A stretch of DNA of 64,000 bases, taken from NCBI GenBank assembly GCA_002855745.1, contig NDWX01000002.1, positions 124,001 through 188,000 on the forward strand. The letters run 5' to 3'. This stretch comes from Thermofilum sp. NZ13 (lineage in GTDB: Archaea; Thermoproteota; Thermoprotei; Thermofilales; Thermofilaceae). Both the position numbers and the translations under genes were made by a program. Positions 34,623-44,255 of this stretch are shown here, one piece after another (positions within the stretch are counted from its first letter, which is position 1; every line of letters begins with the position of its first letter). A model generated the notes under the pieces. It searched no databases and was not told the DNA's origin. It worked only from the letters and a program-made list of their open reading frames with translations.

Positions 34623-35480
34623 CTACACCCGCGACATCAGTCCATCTATAGCCACGTAAATGCCAACAGCAGAAAACGGGATGACTATGAAAGTCAGCAC
34701 GAGGATCAGGATGTCTGGAGAGAGGACGAGGACGCCCCCGCCGAGGATGTTCATCACGATCAACATGGTTATGAACATTAGCGGCGCGGCAACCATCATC
34801 GTTGTGTACACCTCTGCAAGCATGGACAGAGTGTTTACGAGGTTGCGTAGCCTTTGGGTTTTCTCGTCCAGCATCAGCTTCGCGTAGTGCATCAGCACGC
34901 TCTTCAAATCGCCGCTAGTCATGTATGCTTCTCTCAGGGCGAGAGCGAAGGACGAGAGGGCTGCGCTCGGTGATCGGGCTGACAGCCTGGCTAGAGCAGT
35001 GACAGTGTCGAGGCCTAGAGCCTTGATGTCCCTCAACACCAGGAAAAACTCTCTGCGTAGCTCCTTATTCGTCTCATAGACCGCAACCCTCTCCAGGAGC
35101 CTTTCAAGACCCATGCCTGAGGACGCTAGCGACGCCATGTATGCCACCGTAAACGGGAGGTCTTTCTCGATGCTTACGCGCCTTGAGTATGCCCTGTAGA
35201 CAGGGTAGTACAGCATAAATCCCGTGAAGATGAGTAGAACCGCTAAAGTGAGGGTGAGAGAGGCTGACACGGCGAAAACCGGGGCGATTTTAAAGATGTA
35301 GGAGTGGACGAACAGGAGGACCGAGAACGTTGAGGCAGCCGCTAGGACAAGGGCTTTCACGATGCTTTCAACATACGCTTCAAAGGAGATGCTGAAGCCC
35401 GCTCTCTCGTAGTACCTCCTAAAAGGCTCCGCTATTTGCAGGAATCTAGCCGTAAAGGCTTCAAGCGACAGGGGACTCAC
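34623..35480 (-). CDS. Archaeal pilus/secretion membrane platform protein (T2SSF/TadB type), first copy
   Basis: A 285-residue integral membrane protein. Two N-terminal helices (VLLFVHSYIFKIAPVF, LTLTLAVLLIFTGFMLYY) precede the T2SSF core (PFTVAYMASLASSGMGLERL, FALALREAYMTSGDLKSVLMHYAK) and two C-terminal helices (VAAPLMFITMLIVMNIL, LILVLTFIVIPFSAVGIYV). Its start overlaps the stop of the ATPase gene by 4 bp. Confidence 0.82.
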   Translation of the reverse strand: MSPLSLEAFTARFLQIAEPFRRYYERAGFSISFEAYVESIVKALVLAAASTFSVLLFVHSYIFKIAPVFAVSASLTLTLAVLLIFTGFMLYYPVYRAYSRRVSIEKDLPFTVAYMASLASSGMGLERLLERVAVYETNKELRREFFLVLRDIKALGLDTVTALARLSARSPSAALSSFALALREAYMTSGDLKSVLMHYAKLMLDEKTQRLRNLVNTLSMLAEVYTTMMVAAPLMFITMLIVMNILGGGVLVLSPDILILVLTFIVIPFSAVGIYVAIDGLMSRV

Positions 35481-37009
35481 CCTTGCTTAACCTCTTCCCT
35501 CGCGTAGTAGCCGTCCATCAGGAGCCGGTAGGTCACCTCCGGGTTTCTGTAGTAATCCCTAACAACCCGGCTTATCTGCTCGTATGAAGTCATACCAGCC
35601 TTAGCCATGTACTCTATTACGGATACTCTTCTCTCCAGCTCCTCCTGGACCTCGCTCAGGGTCGTGAACTTTTCCTCCGCTATTCTTCTAATGTGCTCGC
35701 TCTCCGCTACCTGCTCGATCCTGTCCAGCACCGGGTTAACCCTGAAGACCTCGCGTGAAACAACTGTTTTCCCCTCCTCGTCTACCCCCAGCAACTCCTG
35801 TACGCTAACAACACGCCTGACGATCCTCTCGCCTATCTTCAGCCTTCTCACAAGTATGACGACGTTCATCATGGGTAACAGGAAAATAGGGACGTTCATG
35901 GGGGGCGAGATCAGCCTCTTCACAGCGTAATCGATGTTCTCCGCGTGGAGGGTGCACATCCCAGCGTGACCGGTCGCTATAGCCTGGAAAAGCGTAAATG
36001 CCTCCTCTCCGCGGACCTCGCCGATAATTATGTAATCTGGCCTCATCCTCATAGCGCTTTTGAGGAGGTCGAAGAGGCCGACGTTCCTGACCCACTCCTC
36101 GTAGCTGGGCCTGGTTACAAGCGGGACCCAGTTCTCGTGGGGGAGGCGTAGCTCGGGGGTGTCTTCGATAGTCACAACCTTAGCTTCGGGCCTAATGAAA
36201 GTTGCCACGGCGTTGAGCGTCGTGATCTTCCCGCCCGCGGTAGCGCCGACCACCATCAAGCTCCTGTTATTCTCGATCAGGTACCAGAGGTAGGCTGCAA
36301 GGTTCGGTGAAATGGTTCCGAGCTTCACGAGGTCTACTAGGGAGAAGGGGACCTCGCGGAACTTCCTGATCGTGAATGTTCCTCTGCGTCTCGAAACCTC
36401 GTCTAGGGTTACGTGGAGACGGTATCCCATGGGCAGAGTGCCCTCGACGATGGGTTGAGCGACGGAGACCTGCTTGCCGGCTCTGTAGGTCAGCTTTAAA
36501 AGCAGGCTCGCCAGCTCCTCCCGATCCTCAAACACCACGTTCGTTGGAATTGACTCGTAGCGCTTGTGCCACACGTACACGGGGACGCCAACGCCATCGC
36601 AAGAGATATCCTCTATCTCCTTGTCTTTTAAAAGCGCGTCTATGCGACTGTAGCCTATAGTGTCCCGCTTAATGTAGTAGAGGTACTTGTCGAGCGACTC
36701 GCTCGAGACGCTTATTTTATATTGCTTTATAACGCGTTTTACCTCCTCTTCGAGAAAGGACTCGGGATCACTTGTCAGCTTCCTGAGCGCCTGGTCATAC
36801 CGTTCGGTCGATGATACCAGAAGGTTCCTCTTTATTCTCTCGAGAACCCTGACATCCTCGGGTGTAAGAGGGGGCTCCACTAACCGGTACTCGAGCGCCC
36901 CGTCGCGCTTCCTGACGATGAGAGCATATGCGTAGGGAGGAGCTATCTCGTAGAACTCGAGTAGAATCTCACCCCCGTCCACTCGGGTGTTGATAAGTTG
37001 CGCGCACAT
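35477..37009 (-). CDS. Archaeal GspE/TadA-type secretion ATPase with an altered Walker A
   Basis: A 510-residue motor ATPase for pilus assembly or secretion. The N-terminal domain is followed by GTFTIRKF, the P-loop GATAGGKI (residues 255-262), the Asp box TIEDTPELRLPHENW, Walker B YIIIGEVRG and the His box GHAGMCTLHAEN. The residue after the P-loop lysine is isoleucine (codon ATC at 36224-36226) where the family has Thr or Ser that binds magnesium; a threonine follows directly. The start is ATG with gagg upstream. It is divergent from the TackOD1 gene across a 110-bp AT-rich gap. Confidence 0.88.
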   Translation of the reverse strand: MCAQLINTRVDGGEILLEFYEIAPPYAYALIVRKRDGALEYRLVEPPLTPEDVRVLERIKRNLLVSSTERYDQALRKLTSDPESFLEEEVKRVIKQYKISVSSESLDKYLYYIKRDTIGYSRIDALLKDKEIEDISCDGVGVPVYVWHKRYESIPTNVVFEDREELASLLLKLTYRAGKQVSVAQPIVEGTLPMGYRLHVTLDEVSRRRGTFTIRKFREVPFSLVDLVKLGTISPNLAAYLWYLIENNRSLMVVGATAGGKITTLNAVATFIRPEAKVVTIEDTPELRLPHENWVPLVTRPSYEEWVRNVGLFDLLKSAMRMRPDYIIIGEVRGEEAFTLFQAIATGHAGMCTLHAENIDYAVKRLISPPMNVPIFLLPMMNVVILVRRLKIGERIVRRVVSVQELLGVDEEGKTVVSREVFRVNPVLDRIEQVAESEHIRRIAEEKFTTLSEVQEELERRVSVIEYMAKAGMTSYEQISRVVRDYYRNPEVTYRLLMDGYYAREEVKQG

Positions 37010-37119
37010 GAATTAATCCTCTGTGTAAGTCGATGAGTTCAGTTAAAAACGTAGTGCCGTGATTAATTAAAGGTAAAAGTATAATAGCTGTATTTTCACA
37101 TTGTATATTAGGTGTCATC

Positions 37120-38085
37120 GTGGCCGGGCCTGGGGCGCTTCAGCGCAGCGAGGCGGTGTACCTTAAGTCCCTAGCGGGCGCTCTTCAGGAGCTGGTAGTT
37201 TGCCTCTTCGAAAGCGGGGTCAGTGAGGTTCTTTCGAACTCAGCTGGTACTAGCCCCTGCTCCAGGATCGCAGAGAAGTACGGGTTGTCCCAGGACGTTC
37301 TCCTCGAGGAGGCAGTTAAAAGGGGCATTTTGAAGCCGCTTGTGGCCGATAGGCTTGTCTTCTGCCCGAAGTGTGGTCACACGGGCTTTAAGGTGAGGTA
37401 CAGCTGCCCCAGCTGCGGGTCCCAGGACGTTGAGAGAAACACTCTTTTCAGCCATGTACCGTGTGGTTATATCGGCGTACTGGAGGGCGCCCCAAAGGAC
37501 ACGAGGGGGAACAGGCTGTGCCCCAAGTGCTCAAGGCCCCTAGGCGCTCAGGGGAGAGATTGGGTCATAATCGGCGTAACCTACAGGTGCAGGAGCTGCG
37601 GCCTCACGTTCAACGTTCCCTCAGCCTCCCTTGAGTGCCTTTCCTGCGGCGCCGTTTTCGACCATAAGGAGGCCGTTTACAGGGAGGTGTACAGGTACTC
37701 CGTCGAGAGGACCGTCTTAGCGGAGATCTACGGGCAGATCCTCAGCAGGAAGATTGCAGACGCCGCGGCGTCGCAGGGATACAAGGTGCATATTGATGCT
37801 GAAGTAACGAGCCTCAGTGGTTTGAAGAAGAGGGTTCCGATGCTATTGGAGAAGGGCTCGCAGAGGTTCGTGGTTTACACAGTCTACCCCCGTGACGCTG
37901 ACCCCGCGAAGGTGTGTGAGGAAGTGCTGAGCACTTACGGGAAAACCCTGGACACAGGCGAGAAGCACCTGATCGTCGGCGTAAGGGTGCCTACTGACCT
38001 CTCGAGGAAGCCGGAGCACGTAGAGGTTATAAGTGGAGAAAGCAGCGAGGAGGCTATGAGGAAGCTTAGGGAGAGGCTGAAGTGA
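37120..38085 (+). CDS. TackOD1-domain metal-binding protein
   Basis: A 321-residue protein. The middle (about residues 80-190) is the TackOD1 output domain described in TACK archaea: FCPKCGHTGFKVRYSCPSC, HVPCGYIGVL, LCPKCSRPL, YRCRSCGLTFNV and CLSCGAVF, that is, several zinc ribbons. The N-terminal part is helical (SLAGALQELVVCLFESG) and the C-terminal part alpha/beta. TackOD1 domains are thought to sit at the output end of signalling pathways. The GTG start follows gtatatta by about 15 bp and gtataata by about 30 bp. Its stop overlaps the maltokinase-like gene by 4 bp. Confidence 0.8.
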   Translation: MAGPGALQRSEAVYLKSLAGALQELVVCLFESGVSEVLSNSAGTSPCSRIAEKYGLSQDVLLEEAVKRGILKPLVADRLVFCPKCGHTGFKVRYSCPSCGSQDVERNTLFSHVPCGYIGVLEGAPKDTRGNRLCPKCSRPLGAQGRDWVIIGVTYRCRSCGLTFNVPSASLECLSCGAVFDHKEAVYREVYRYSVERTVLAEIYGQILSRKIADAAASQGYKVHIDAEVTSLSGLKKRVPMLLEKGSQRFVVYTVYPRDADPAKVCEEVLSTYGKTLDTGEKHLIVGVRVPTDLSRKPEHVEVISGESSEEAMRKLRERLK

Positions 38086-39392
38086 GCTTGCTCCTCCTTG
38101 AGAATAAGAGATGGTTACGAGCAAAGGAGCCAGTACGCGTTGATCCTCGCCATGTGGCGGCGTGCAACGGCGTGCATATCCTAGAGTTTAGCATAGGTGG
38201 TGTGAACTACGTACTACCGCTCGAAAAGTGCGCGTGCTCTCCAAGGAATAGCGCTATCTACAACGGGGAGCGATACTGTGAAGCAGAGTACTGCCCAGAG
38301 TTCCTAGAGAAAATAATCAACTGCGATTCCATCAAAGTCAAAGGACGCGTGCTAGGCCAAGCCTTAAGGGTGCGCGGCTCGATAGCGGAGGACGCTACAA
38401 ACCCGCACGCGCTTGTGTCTTCCGAGAGCGGCGAGAGATTCGTTCTCAAGGGGTACAGGTTGGCTTCGCGCTTCAACCCCGAGCCGGCGTTCCTGGAGTA
38501 CTTGAGCGATACGGGTATTGCACCCCAGCTCATCCTCTCCTACTTTGTCGGCGACCAGCCGCTTGGCGTTATGACCCGGTACATCGAGGGGGGCATCGAC
38601 CCCGGCTCAGTACTCTACAATTCCCTTATCAGCACGCTTGGCGGGGATTGCGAGATCCCGGCGGACTTGCTTGAGCGCGTAGCCGCAACCGTCTCCTCTT
38701 TCCACAACAGAATGCTCGAGTGCCGGGAAGAGTGGTGCTACCCTCGTGAAGCGGGGCCGCGCGATATTGAGAAATGGGCGCGGCGAGTAAACACTTACCG
38801 ACAGAGACTCCGCGAGCTCGGGTGGAGTAACTGGCTCACAGGAGATTTTGAGCGCCTCGTTGAAGATGGTTATCGAGGAATGCTGGGACGCAAGATCATT
38901 AGAACGCACGGTGACCTGCACTTCTCCCAGATGCTGATGCAGAAGGATAGGTTCTTCCTCGTGGACTTTGAGGGGGAGCCTGGCAGGCCGCCGGAGTTTC
39001 AACGGGACCTTGAGCCAGCTGTGCGCGATATAGCTTCAATGCTGAGAGGAGTCTCTTACATTGCCTTCTTCGCCCTGTCGAGTAGCTTGCGGCTAGATCG
39101 TGAGGAAACATTCAATTTAATCGTTAGAGGTAGCGACCCTCGCGTCCGGCTCGCGCGCGAGTGGTCGCGTGAGGTGAGTGAGAGGCTCGTGGAGGCCTAC
39201 CGGAGAAGTGTGGACAAAAGGCTTCTGCCCGGGTCGTCGCAGACGGACATCTTTAGGCTAGTGGTTCCTTGGTTCATCGAGAGGTCTCTCTACGAGGCCT
39301 ACTACGAGGCGATGTACCGCGCTGAAAACGTGAAGGTTGCTCTTGCAACTCTTTACAATCTCATTCCGCCACTTATCGAACAAATCCGGTAA
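38082..39392 (+). CDS. Maltokinase-like sugar kinase (APH fold)
   Basis: A 436-residue kinase of the aminoglycoside phosphotransferase fold. The catalytic loop RTHGDLHFSQMLM and the metal site FLVDFEGEPGRPPEF with VRDIASMLRGVSY match maltokinase (Mak/Pep2), which makes maltose 1-phosphate for alpha-glucan synthesis in bacteria. An ATP-lobe precedes (RFVLKGYRL). The N-terminal 110 residues are extra and hold several cysteines (CACSPRN, CEAEYCPEF) that may bind a metal. It is translationally coupled to the TackOD1 gene and lies 1.3 kb from glycogen synthase and GH57. Confidence 0.72.
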   Translation: MSLLLLENKRWLRAKEPVRVDPRHVAACNGVHILEFSIGGVNYVLPLEKCACSPRNSAIYNGERYCEAEYCPEFLEKIINCDSIKVKGRVLGQALRVRGSIAEDATNPHALVSSESGERFVLKGYRLASRFNPEPAFLEYLSDTGIAPQLILSYFVGDQPLGVMTRYIEGGIDPGSVLYNSLISTLGGDCEIPADLLERVAATVSSFHNRMLECREEWCYPREAGPRDIEKWARRVNTYRQRLRELGWSNWLTGDFERLVEDGYRGMLGRKIIRTHGDLHFSQMLMQKDRFFLVDFEGEPGRPPEFQRDLEPAVRDIASMLRGVSYIAFFALSSSLRLDREETFNLIVRGSDPRVRLAREWSREVSERLVEAYRRSVDKRLLPGSSQTDIFRLVVPWFIERSLYEAYYEAMYRAENVKVALATLYNLIPPLIEQIR

Positions 39393-39440
39393 AAAAGGTT
39401 TAATATTTTGGGCAGAGAAAGAATACTTGGGTGATTGTAA

Positions 39441-40214
39441 ATGAGTGTTATTGAAAAAATAAAAACCGGTATTCCTGGCTTCGACGAGCTCCTCTACGGC
39501 GGCATACCGAAACGAAACATAGTTCTGCTCTCGGGGGGACCTGGAACAGGTAAAACCATATTCTCCCAGCAGTACCTGTTCTACGGGTTGTCAAACGGGG
39601 AGGCAGGCGTGCTAGTAGCGTTAGAAGAGCACCCTGTTCAAATACGGAGAAACATGGCCTCGTTCGGCTGGGACGTGCGAAGATTCGAAGACGAGGGTAA
39701 GTTCGCGATCGTTGACGCTTTCACTGGAGGGATCGGCGAGGCGGCGAAAAGGGAGCGCTACGTCGTTAAGAGCGTGGATGACGTTGGTGAGCTGATAGAC
39801 GTGGTGAGGCAGGCGATACGCGACGTTAAAGCTGAAAGAGTTGTGGTTGATTCGGTTTCCACGCTGTACCTCACGAGACCTGCGATGGCGCGCTCCGTTC
39901 TCATGCAGCTTAAGAGGGTCCTCTCAGGCTTAGGGGCAACATCCCTGTTCGTCTCGCAAGTGAGCGTCACTGAAAGAGGGTTTGGAGGGCCAGGCGTAGA
40001 GCACGCCGTAGATGGCATCGTTAGGCTCGACCTCGACGAAATCGACGGGGAGCTAGTTCGATCTCTCATCATATGGAAGATGCGCGGAACAAAGCATGAT
40101 ATGAGGCGGAGGCCCTTCGAGATAACGGATAAAGGGATCGTCGTGTACAGTGACAAAATAGTTAAATTGAGGGGCGCTACCTATAAGGTGGAGGCGGGAG
40201 GTTCGTATGAGTGA
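39441..40214 (+). CDS. Single-domain KaiC/RadA-like ATPase
   Basis: A 257-residue RecA-fold ATPase. It begins with the KaiC-type [19 protein letters not shown], has Walker A GGPGTGKT (residues 32-39), the catalytic glutamates in [10 protein letters not shown], Walker [12 protein letters not shown] and the DNA- or subunit-facing [16 protein letters not shown] near residue 211. Archaeal single-domain KaiC proteins are linked to signalling and motility control. A gtttaatatttt promoter and a gggtga SD precede the ATG. The stop overlaps the next gene by 8 bp. Confidence 0.87.
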   Translation: MSVIEKIKTGIPGFDELLYGGIPKRNIVLLSGGPGTGKTIFSQQYLFYGLSNGEAGVLVALEEHPVQIRRNMASFGWDVRRFEDEGKFAIVDAFTGGIGEAAKRERYVVKSVDDVGELIDVVRQAIRDVKAERVVVDSVSTLYLTRPAMARSVLMQLKRVLSGLGATSLFVSQVSVTERGFGGPGVEHAVDGIVRLDLDEIDGELVRSLIIWKMRGTKHDMRRRPFEITDKGIVVYSDKIVKLRGATYKVEAGGSYE

Positions 40215-40650
40215 AATACCCCTCAAGCCTGTTGGAAAAGAGGACGTGAGGAGGCTCGAGCTATCCCTTATCCTCGGCACTCTGCTTAGACCTGAAGTCA
40301 TCGACGCCATCAGGAATGCTGAGGACAAACTCACGTGGCTTGACAGCCTCGTGGTTGCCGCAGGAGCTCTTGCCCGGGAGCGCGCAGGCTACTCCATAGT
40401 TAAAATCGCGGAGGAACTTGGGAGAACCGAGGCGACTATAAGAAACCACCTCGCGGCCAAAACGGAGGCCGGTAAGCTGGTGAAGGAAACATACGAGAAG
40501 CTCTTACAAAGCGGAGGCAGGCTCGACATCCCGATCCTAGGAGCAGCGTCTCAAAGCCAGGTTGAAGAGCTGAGGAAGAGAGTTGAAGAGCTTGAGAGGA
40601 AGCTTGAGAACGTGCGGAAGGCTCTCGAGGAGATTCTCCGCTCTATCTAG
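40207..40650 (+). CDS. HTH protein coupled to the KaiC-like ATPase
   Basis: A 147-residue protein: an N-terminal helical part ([20 protein letters not shown]), a helix-turn-helix [20 protein letters not shown] with [11 protein letters not shown], and a C-terminal coiled coil ([18 protein letters not shown]). Such proteins accompany KaiC-like ATPases in many Thermoproteota. The 8-bp overlap supports a functional pair. The stop overlaps the glycogen synthase stop on the other strand by 4 bp. Confidence 0.78.
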   Translation: MSEIPLKPVGKEDVRRLELSLILGTLLRPEVIDAIRNAEDKLTWLDSLVVAAGALARERAGYSIVKIAEELGRTEATIRNHLAAKTEAGKLVKETYEKLLQSGGRLDIPILGAASQSQVEELRKRVEELERKLENVRKALEEILRSI

Positions 40651-42278
40651 CGGAGCACCTCCTTGTAAACTGCCAGTAGTTTCTCTGCGGATTTCTCCCA
40701 GGTGAAGTAGGATTCAACCCTGTCTATCGCGTTCTTCCGAATTATTTCACCAGCATCTATGTAGTTTTCAAGCAGGTCTGCGAGCCTTCCGTCACCGATC
40801 TTTCCGAGGTACTTTTCGAGCTGGCCTTGATTGGATGCCTCCATGAACGCCAGCATGTCTCGCAGAGAATCTGCTAACTCGTAAGGATCCCCGGGCTCAA
40901 CGTGCAACCCTGTGCCTTTGATCCCGAACTTCCGTATATCGGTAACAGTCTCCTTCAAACCTCCAACTCTTGAGGCAACGACTGGACATCCGGCAGCCAT
41001 CGCCTCCACAGCCATGATGCCGAAGGGTTCCCATCTCGACGGGGCCGCGAAGACATCCGCTGAAAGATGGGCGAGTTTGTAAATCGAGGGGGCGACGCCG
41101 AAGATCACTCTGACGTTTCCAGGATACTCCCGAGAGAGGTTAACCAAGAGGTCTACGTAGCTTTCACCGCCCCAGATAGGTAGCACCAAGAAGATTACCC
41201 TAGTCTCGCCCAAGTCCTTCAGTAGGAGCTCCACTGCCTCGGCAAGCACGTCAAAGCCCTTCTGGCGCGAGAGCCTGCCGGTGGTTATCAGCAGAGGCCC
41301 GTCGAAACGGAACGCCTCGACCCTGAGGTCGTCTCTTAAAGGTGGGGCAACCCTCTCAGCGATATAGTTTCTCAGCCTGTCGTCCTGGAGCTTTGGTTCG
41401 CCTGTCGGCAAGTTGCCCATAGCATGGAGAAGCAGGTATCTGCGTAGCTCAAGCCTGCTGAGGCTCGACCCGTAGAGCTCGCGGAGCTTCTCCCCATGCA
41501 GGGATAGAACCTCGCGGTATAGTGACTCGTAGCTCCAGTCCGTACCATTGTAAACGAATGTTCCTCGGCTTAGGACGTCCTCCCCGAGAGCTGACTGAAG
41601 GTCTTCCTCAAGGAACGATTTACTCACGGTCACCAGCTTATCTGCCTCCGCTAATCCTATCCTTTCAGCGACTCCATTTGCCCTCTCGTAAACCTCGCGT
41701 AGAGGGAGCTCTATATACCTACCATTCAGGTAGACTGTGTGAGGCCAGTCGAGGTGGAGGCCCACCTTTTCAAAGAGAGTCTTATCCAGCTTTTTCCTCA
41801 CTAGCAGGTGAACATGATAGATGAGCGCAGGCTTCGCTCGGGTCCCGCGGTGCTCCTTCGCCTTAAGGAGCGGGAGTACGGAGTGCCAGTCGTGGAAGTG
41901 TATGATGTCGGGCTCCGCTAACCCCAGCCTTTCCTTCTCTGCAAGGAGGAGCGAGAAAGCAGTGGTGAAGTCTATAATTTTGCCCTCTAATACGTCGTCC
42001 GCGTAGACGCGCGGGTCGTCCAAAAAGCCGCCGTGAACCTTAATGAAAGAAACGTTACCATGCGCTGTTTTCTCAAACACATAGCTTTTCCCTTGGACGT
42101 TCAGCTCTGCGGTCTCTGACGCTGGGTCGATGCTGGGCGAGTGGGCAGGCAGAATTATGACGGGGCTAACCCCTTTCCCCGCCAGGGATGCGCAGAGGTT
42201 TGTAGGAACCTCAGCTAGCCCTCCAACCTTGACGAAGGGTGTGGCCTCAAATGTGAGCATCCAGACGTTTAGAGCCAA
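40647..42278 (-). CDS. Glycogen synthase (GT5 family)
   Basis: A 543-residue glycosyltransferase that extends alpha-1,4-glucan from a nucleotide sugar. The GT5 N-terminal domain shows MLTFEATPFVKVGGLAEVP (the K-x-G-G-L motif) and IHFHDWHSVLPLL; the C-terminal Rossmann domain shows TTGRLSRQKGFDVL and the donor-binding APSRWEPFGIMAVEAMAAGCPVVAS split around residue 410. It overlaps the GH57 gene upstream by 10 bp, so the two are one unit. Confidence 0.9.
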   Translation of the reverse strand: MALNVWMLTFEATPFVKVGGLAEVPTNLCASLAGKGVSPVIILPAHSPSIDPASETAELNVQGKSYVFEKTAHGNVSFIKVHGGFLDDPRVYADDVLEGKIIDFTTAFSLLLAEKERLGLAEPDIIHFHDWHSVLPLLKAKEHRGTRAKPALIYHVHLLVRKKLDKTLFEKVGLHLDWPHTVYLNGRYIELPLREVYERANGVAERIGLAEADKLVTVSKSFLEEDLQSALGEDVLSRGTFVYNGTDWSYESLYREVLSLHGEKLRELYGSSLSRLELRRYLLLHAMGNLPTGEPKLQDDRLRNYIAERVAPPLRDDLRVEAFRFDGPLLITTGRLSRQKGFDVLAEAVELLLKDLGETRVIFLVLPIWGGESYVDLLVNLSREYPGNVRVIFGVAPSIYKLAHLSADVFAAPSRWEPFGIMAVEAMAAGCPVVASRVGGLKETVTDIRKFGIKGTGLHVEPGDPYELADSLRDMLAFMEASNQGQLEKYLGKIGDGRLADLLENYIDAGEIIRKNAIDRVESYFTWEKSAEKLLAVYKEVLR

Positions 42279-44200
42279 CGCAGAACCACCTGCGTCTCAA
42301 AGGACTCGCCAGGGTTCAAGGCCACAGCATGGTTGAACACTATGCCTAGACCTTGTATCTCGCTTTTCAGGCCTCTCTCAGTCCTGGACGTGCTCTCAAT
42401 GGGTGCTATCCATACTTCAGCGTGCTTGGAGCTCTCGATGACTATCTCGGGCGCACCGTCCGATTGCACCCTTATAGTCCTGGACCAGGGGCTCTCGAAC
42501 CTCTCGCTCACACTTCTCCTCGAAACATCGTCCACAGTGTACGCAGGCACCTTGTCCTCAGCGTAGGAAAGCCGTGGCATTATCGACAGTTCTATCGATA
42601 TTCTCGGATCGATGAACTTTTTCTCTAGGTTTCTCCAATAGTAGGAAACCTTTAGAGCGCGGCCCTCGTTATCCGCTTCATACACCTTCGTAACGTGTAT
42701 CCGTGCAGGCTGGCTTTTCACGCTCCAGTCCCGACCCACTGCGGAGAGGACGACCTTCCCCTCCCCAACGTACTCTACTATGTACCTTCTCAGTGCGAGG
42801 TCGCTCACGTCGACGAATGGAGCGTTGCTAATCCAGTCCGACAGCTTAGTATCCCGTCTCCAGATGTGCTCTCTGAACGAGACGCGGCGATACCAGTCGG
42901 GGTTCGCGCCCTGAACGCCTTGGAGATAGGGCTCCGCGTAGCGAGTCATAGTGTTTATCAGGTTGTGCTCCTTTCCGTCCGCCTTGAGGTCCAGTTCGAA
43001 GAGCGTTCCGCCGTCGTCCGGCTTCAGGTACAGGTTAGAGTGCGGTGTTTCCAATATGAGCTCGTCTTTGCCGTCGTAATCGAAGTCCAGCTCCTTTACG
43101 CGGTACCACGAGCCAACGAAGTATGCTCCCATCTCCTCAGCTATACGCTCGGCCCTGATCAAGTGCTCGAACACAGCCTGTCTGAGAGCCGGGATGTAGG
43201 TGCCGCCGAAGAGCCCGTGCCAGTACGCGTCGTTGCACTGCGCCAAGTAGTAGCTCTCCCACGCCTCCTGGGGTGCTTTAAGCTTTGACAGCTTTTCCTT
43301 AACATACAGCATTTTCTTGTGCATGTTGTTGGACTCTCGGTACTTTCTGAGGAAGTTGGGAAAGTACCCTCCACTCCACTCCATCATCTTGTCGTAGCTC
43401 CAAGGCCCCAAGTAGGCCAGCCCGGAGTACCCGTGCCTCTTCAGGTACATGGAGGGGGTGAGTGTCTGTATGGAGTTGTCTTGCATCAGGTACGTGAGGA
43501 ATAATCTTAGCCAGGGTTCCGCCTGATCGCGGGGCCACCACTCCCCGAACTTCTCCGCGTCGCTCCCCCAGAGCACGTACCTTGACCCACCGCTATCCTG
43601 AAAACTTCTTATGTAGTCGAGGACCTCCGCGTGGGGGCGCCAAGGCAGTATGTACCTGATCTTCGTGTCTATGAAGAACACACCGACCTTTTGACCCGCG
43701 TACTCCGTTAAAAGCGCTACATGCGTATCGTCCTTCCATAAGCCAGACCTGTAGCCGACTTCATCGTCGAGGATGACGTACTGGTAGCCGGCTTCCCTAA
43801 TTGCTGGTGGAAGAGTGGGATCCCAAACCCGCTCAGCGAGCCATGCGCCCTGGGGCTCCACCCCCAGAGTCTCTATCACAAGCGCTCTTCCCCGCTTCAG
43901 CTGCTCTACTCTGTCCTCCCAGGGGAGTAAAGCGAGTATGCTTTCGGAGTATGTCCCTCCGAGAACTTCAAACCTGCTTGACTCCAGAACTTTCCTCAAC
44001 CTCTCGAGAAAGTCTGGGTAGAGGTTCCGCCAGTGCATTAGAAGCGGGCCGCTAAAGTGCAGGGTCAGCGGCAGATCCCGAAAGGCTTCCAGGACCTCTA
44101 GGAGCATCTCATAGCTGTTGCTCTGAACTCTGTGCATAATGCTGTGCTTCTGCCCCACAGGCTGGTGGAAGTGCAGGACGAAGATGAACGAAGACTTCAC
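42269..44200 (-). CDS. GH57 family glucanotransferase or amylase
   Basis: A 643-residue glycoside hydrolase of family 57, most like 4-alpha-glucanotransferase or alpha-amylase. It starts FIFVLHFHQPVGQ, carries the catalytic nucleophile glutamate in GAWLAERVWDPTLP near residue 120 and the acid aspartate in LWGSDAEKFGEWW near residue 210, and has a C-terminal beta-sandwich domain. I set the start at GTG 44200: a longer frame exists but runs through the tRNA-Thr gene, and GH57 proteins of this group begin a few residues before FIFVLHFHQ. Together with GT5 it would remodel storage glucan. Confidence 0.87.
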   Translation of the reverse strand: MKSSFIFVLHFHQPVGQKHSIMHRVQSNSYEMLLEVLEAFRDLPLTLHFSGPLLMHWRNLYPDFLERLRKVLESSRFEVLGGTYSESILALLPWEDRVEQLKRGRALVIETLGVEPQGAWLAERVWDPTLPPAIREAGYQYVILDDEVGYRSGLWKDDTHVALLTEYAGQKVGVFFIDTKIRYILPWRPHAEVLDYIRSFQDSGGSRYVLWGSDAEKFGEWWPRDQAEPWLRLFLTYLMQDNSIQTLTPSMYLKRHGYSGLAYLGPWSYDKMMEWSGGYFPNFLRKYRESNNMHKKMLYVKEKLSKLKAPQEAWESYYLAQCNDAYWHGLFGGTYIPALRQAVFEHLIRAERIAEEMGAYFVGSWYRVKELDFDYDGKDELILETPHSNLYLKPDDGGTLFELDLKADGKEHNLINTMTRYAEPYLQGVQGANPDWYRRVSFREHIWRRDTKLSDWISNAPFVDVSDLALRRYIVEYVGEGKVVLSAVGRDWSVKSQPARIHVTKVYEADNEGRALKVSYYWRNLEKKFIDPRISIELSIMPRLSYAEDKVPAYTVDDVSRRSVSERFESPWSRTIRVQSDGAPEIVIESSKHAEVWIAPIESTSRTERGLKSEIQGLGIVFNHAVALNPGESFETQVVLRWL

Positions 44201-44255
44201 GCGCTTTATTAGGCTAGGCCTCAAAAAAACGTTTTCGTAGTAACGCGCGCAGAAA

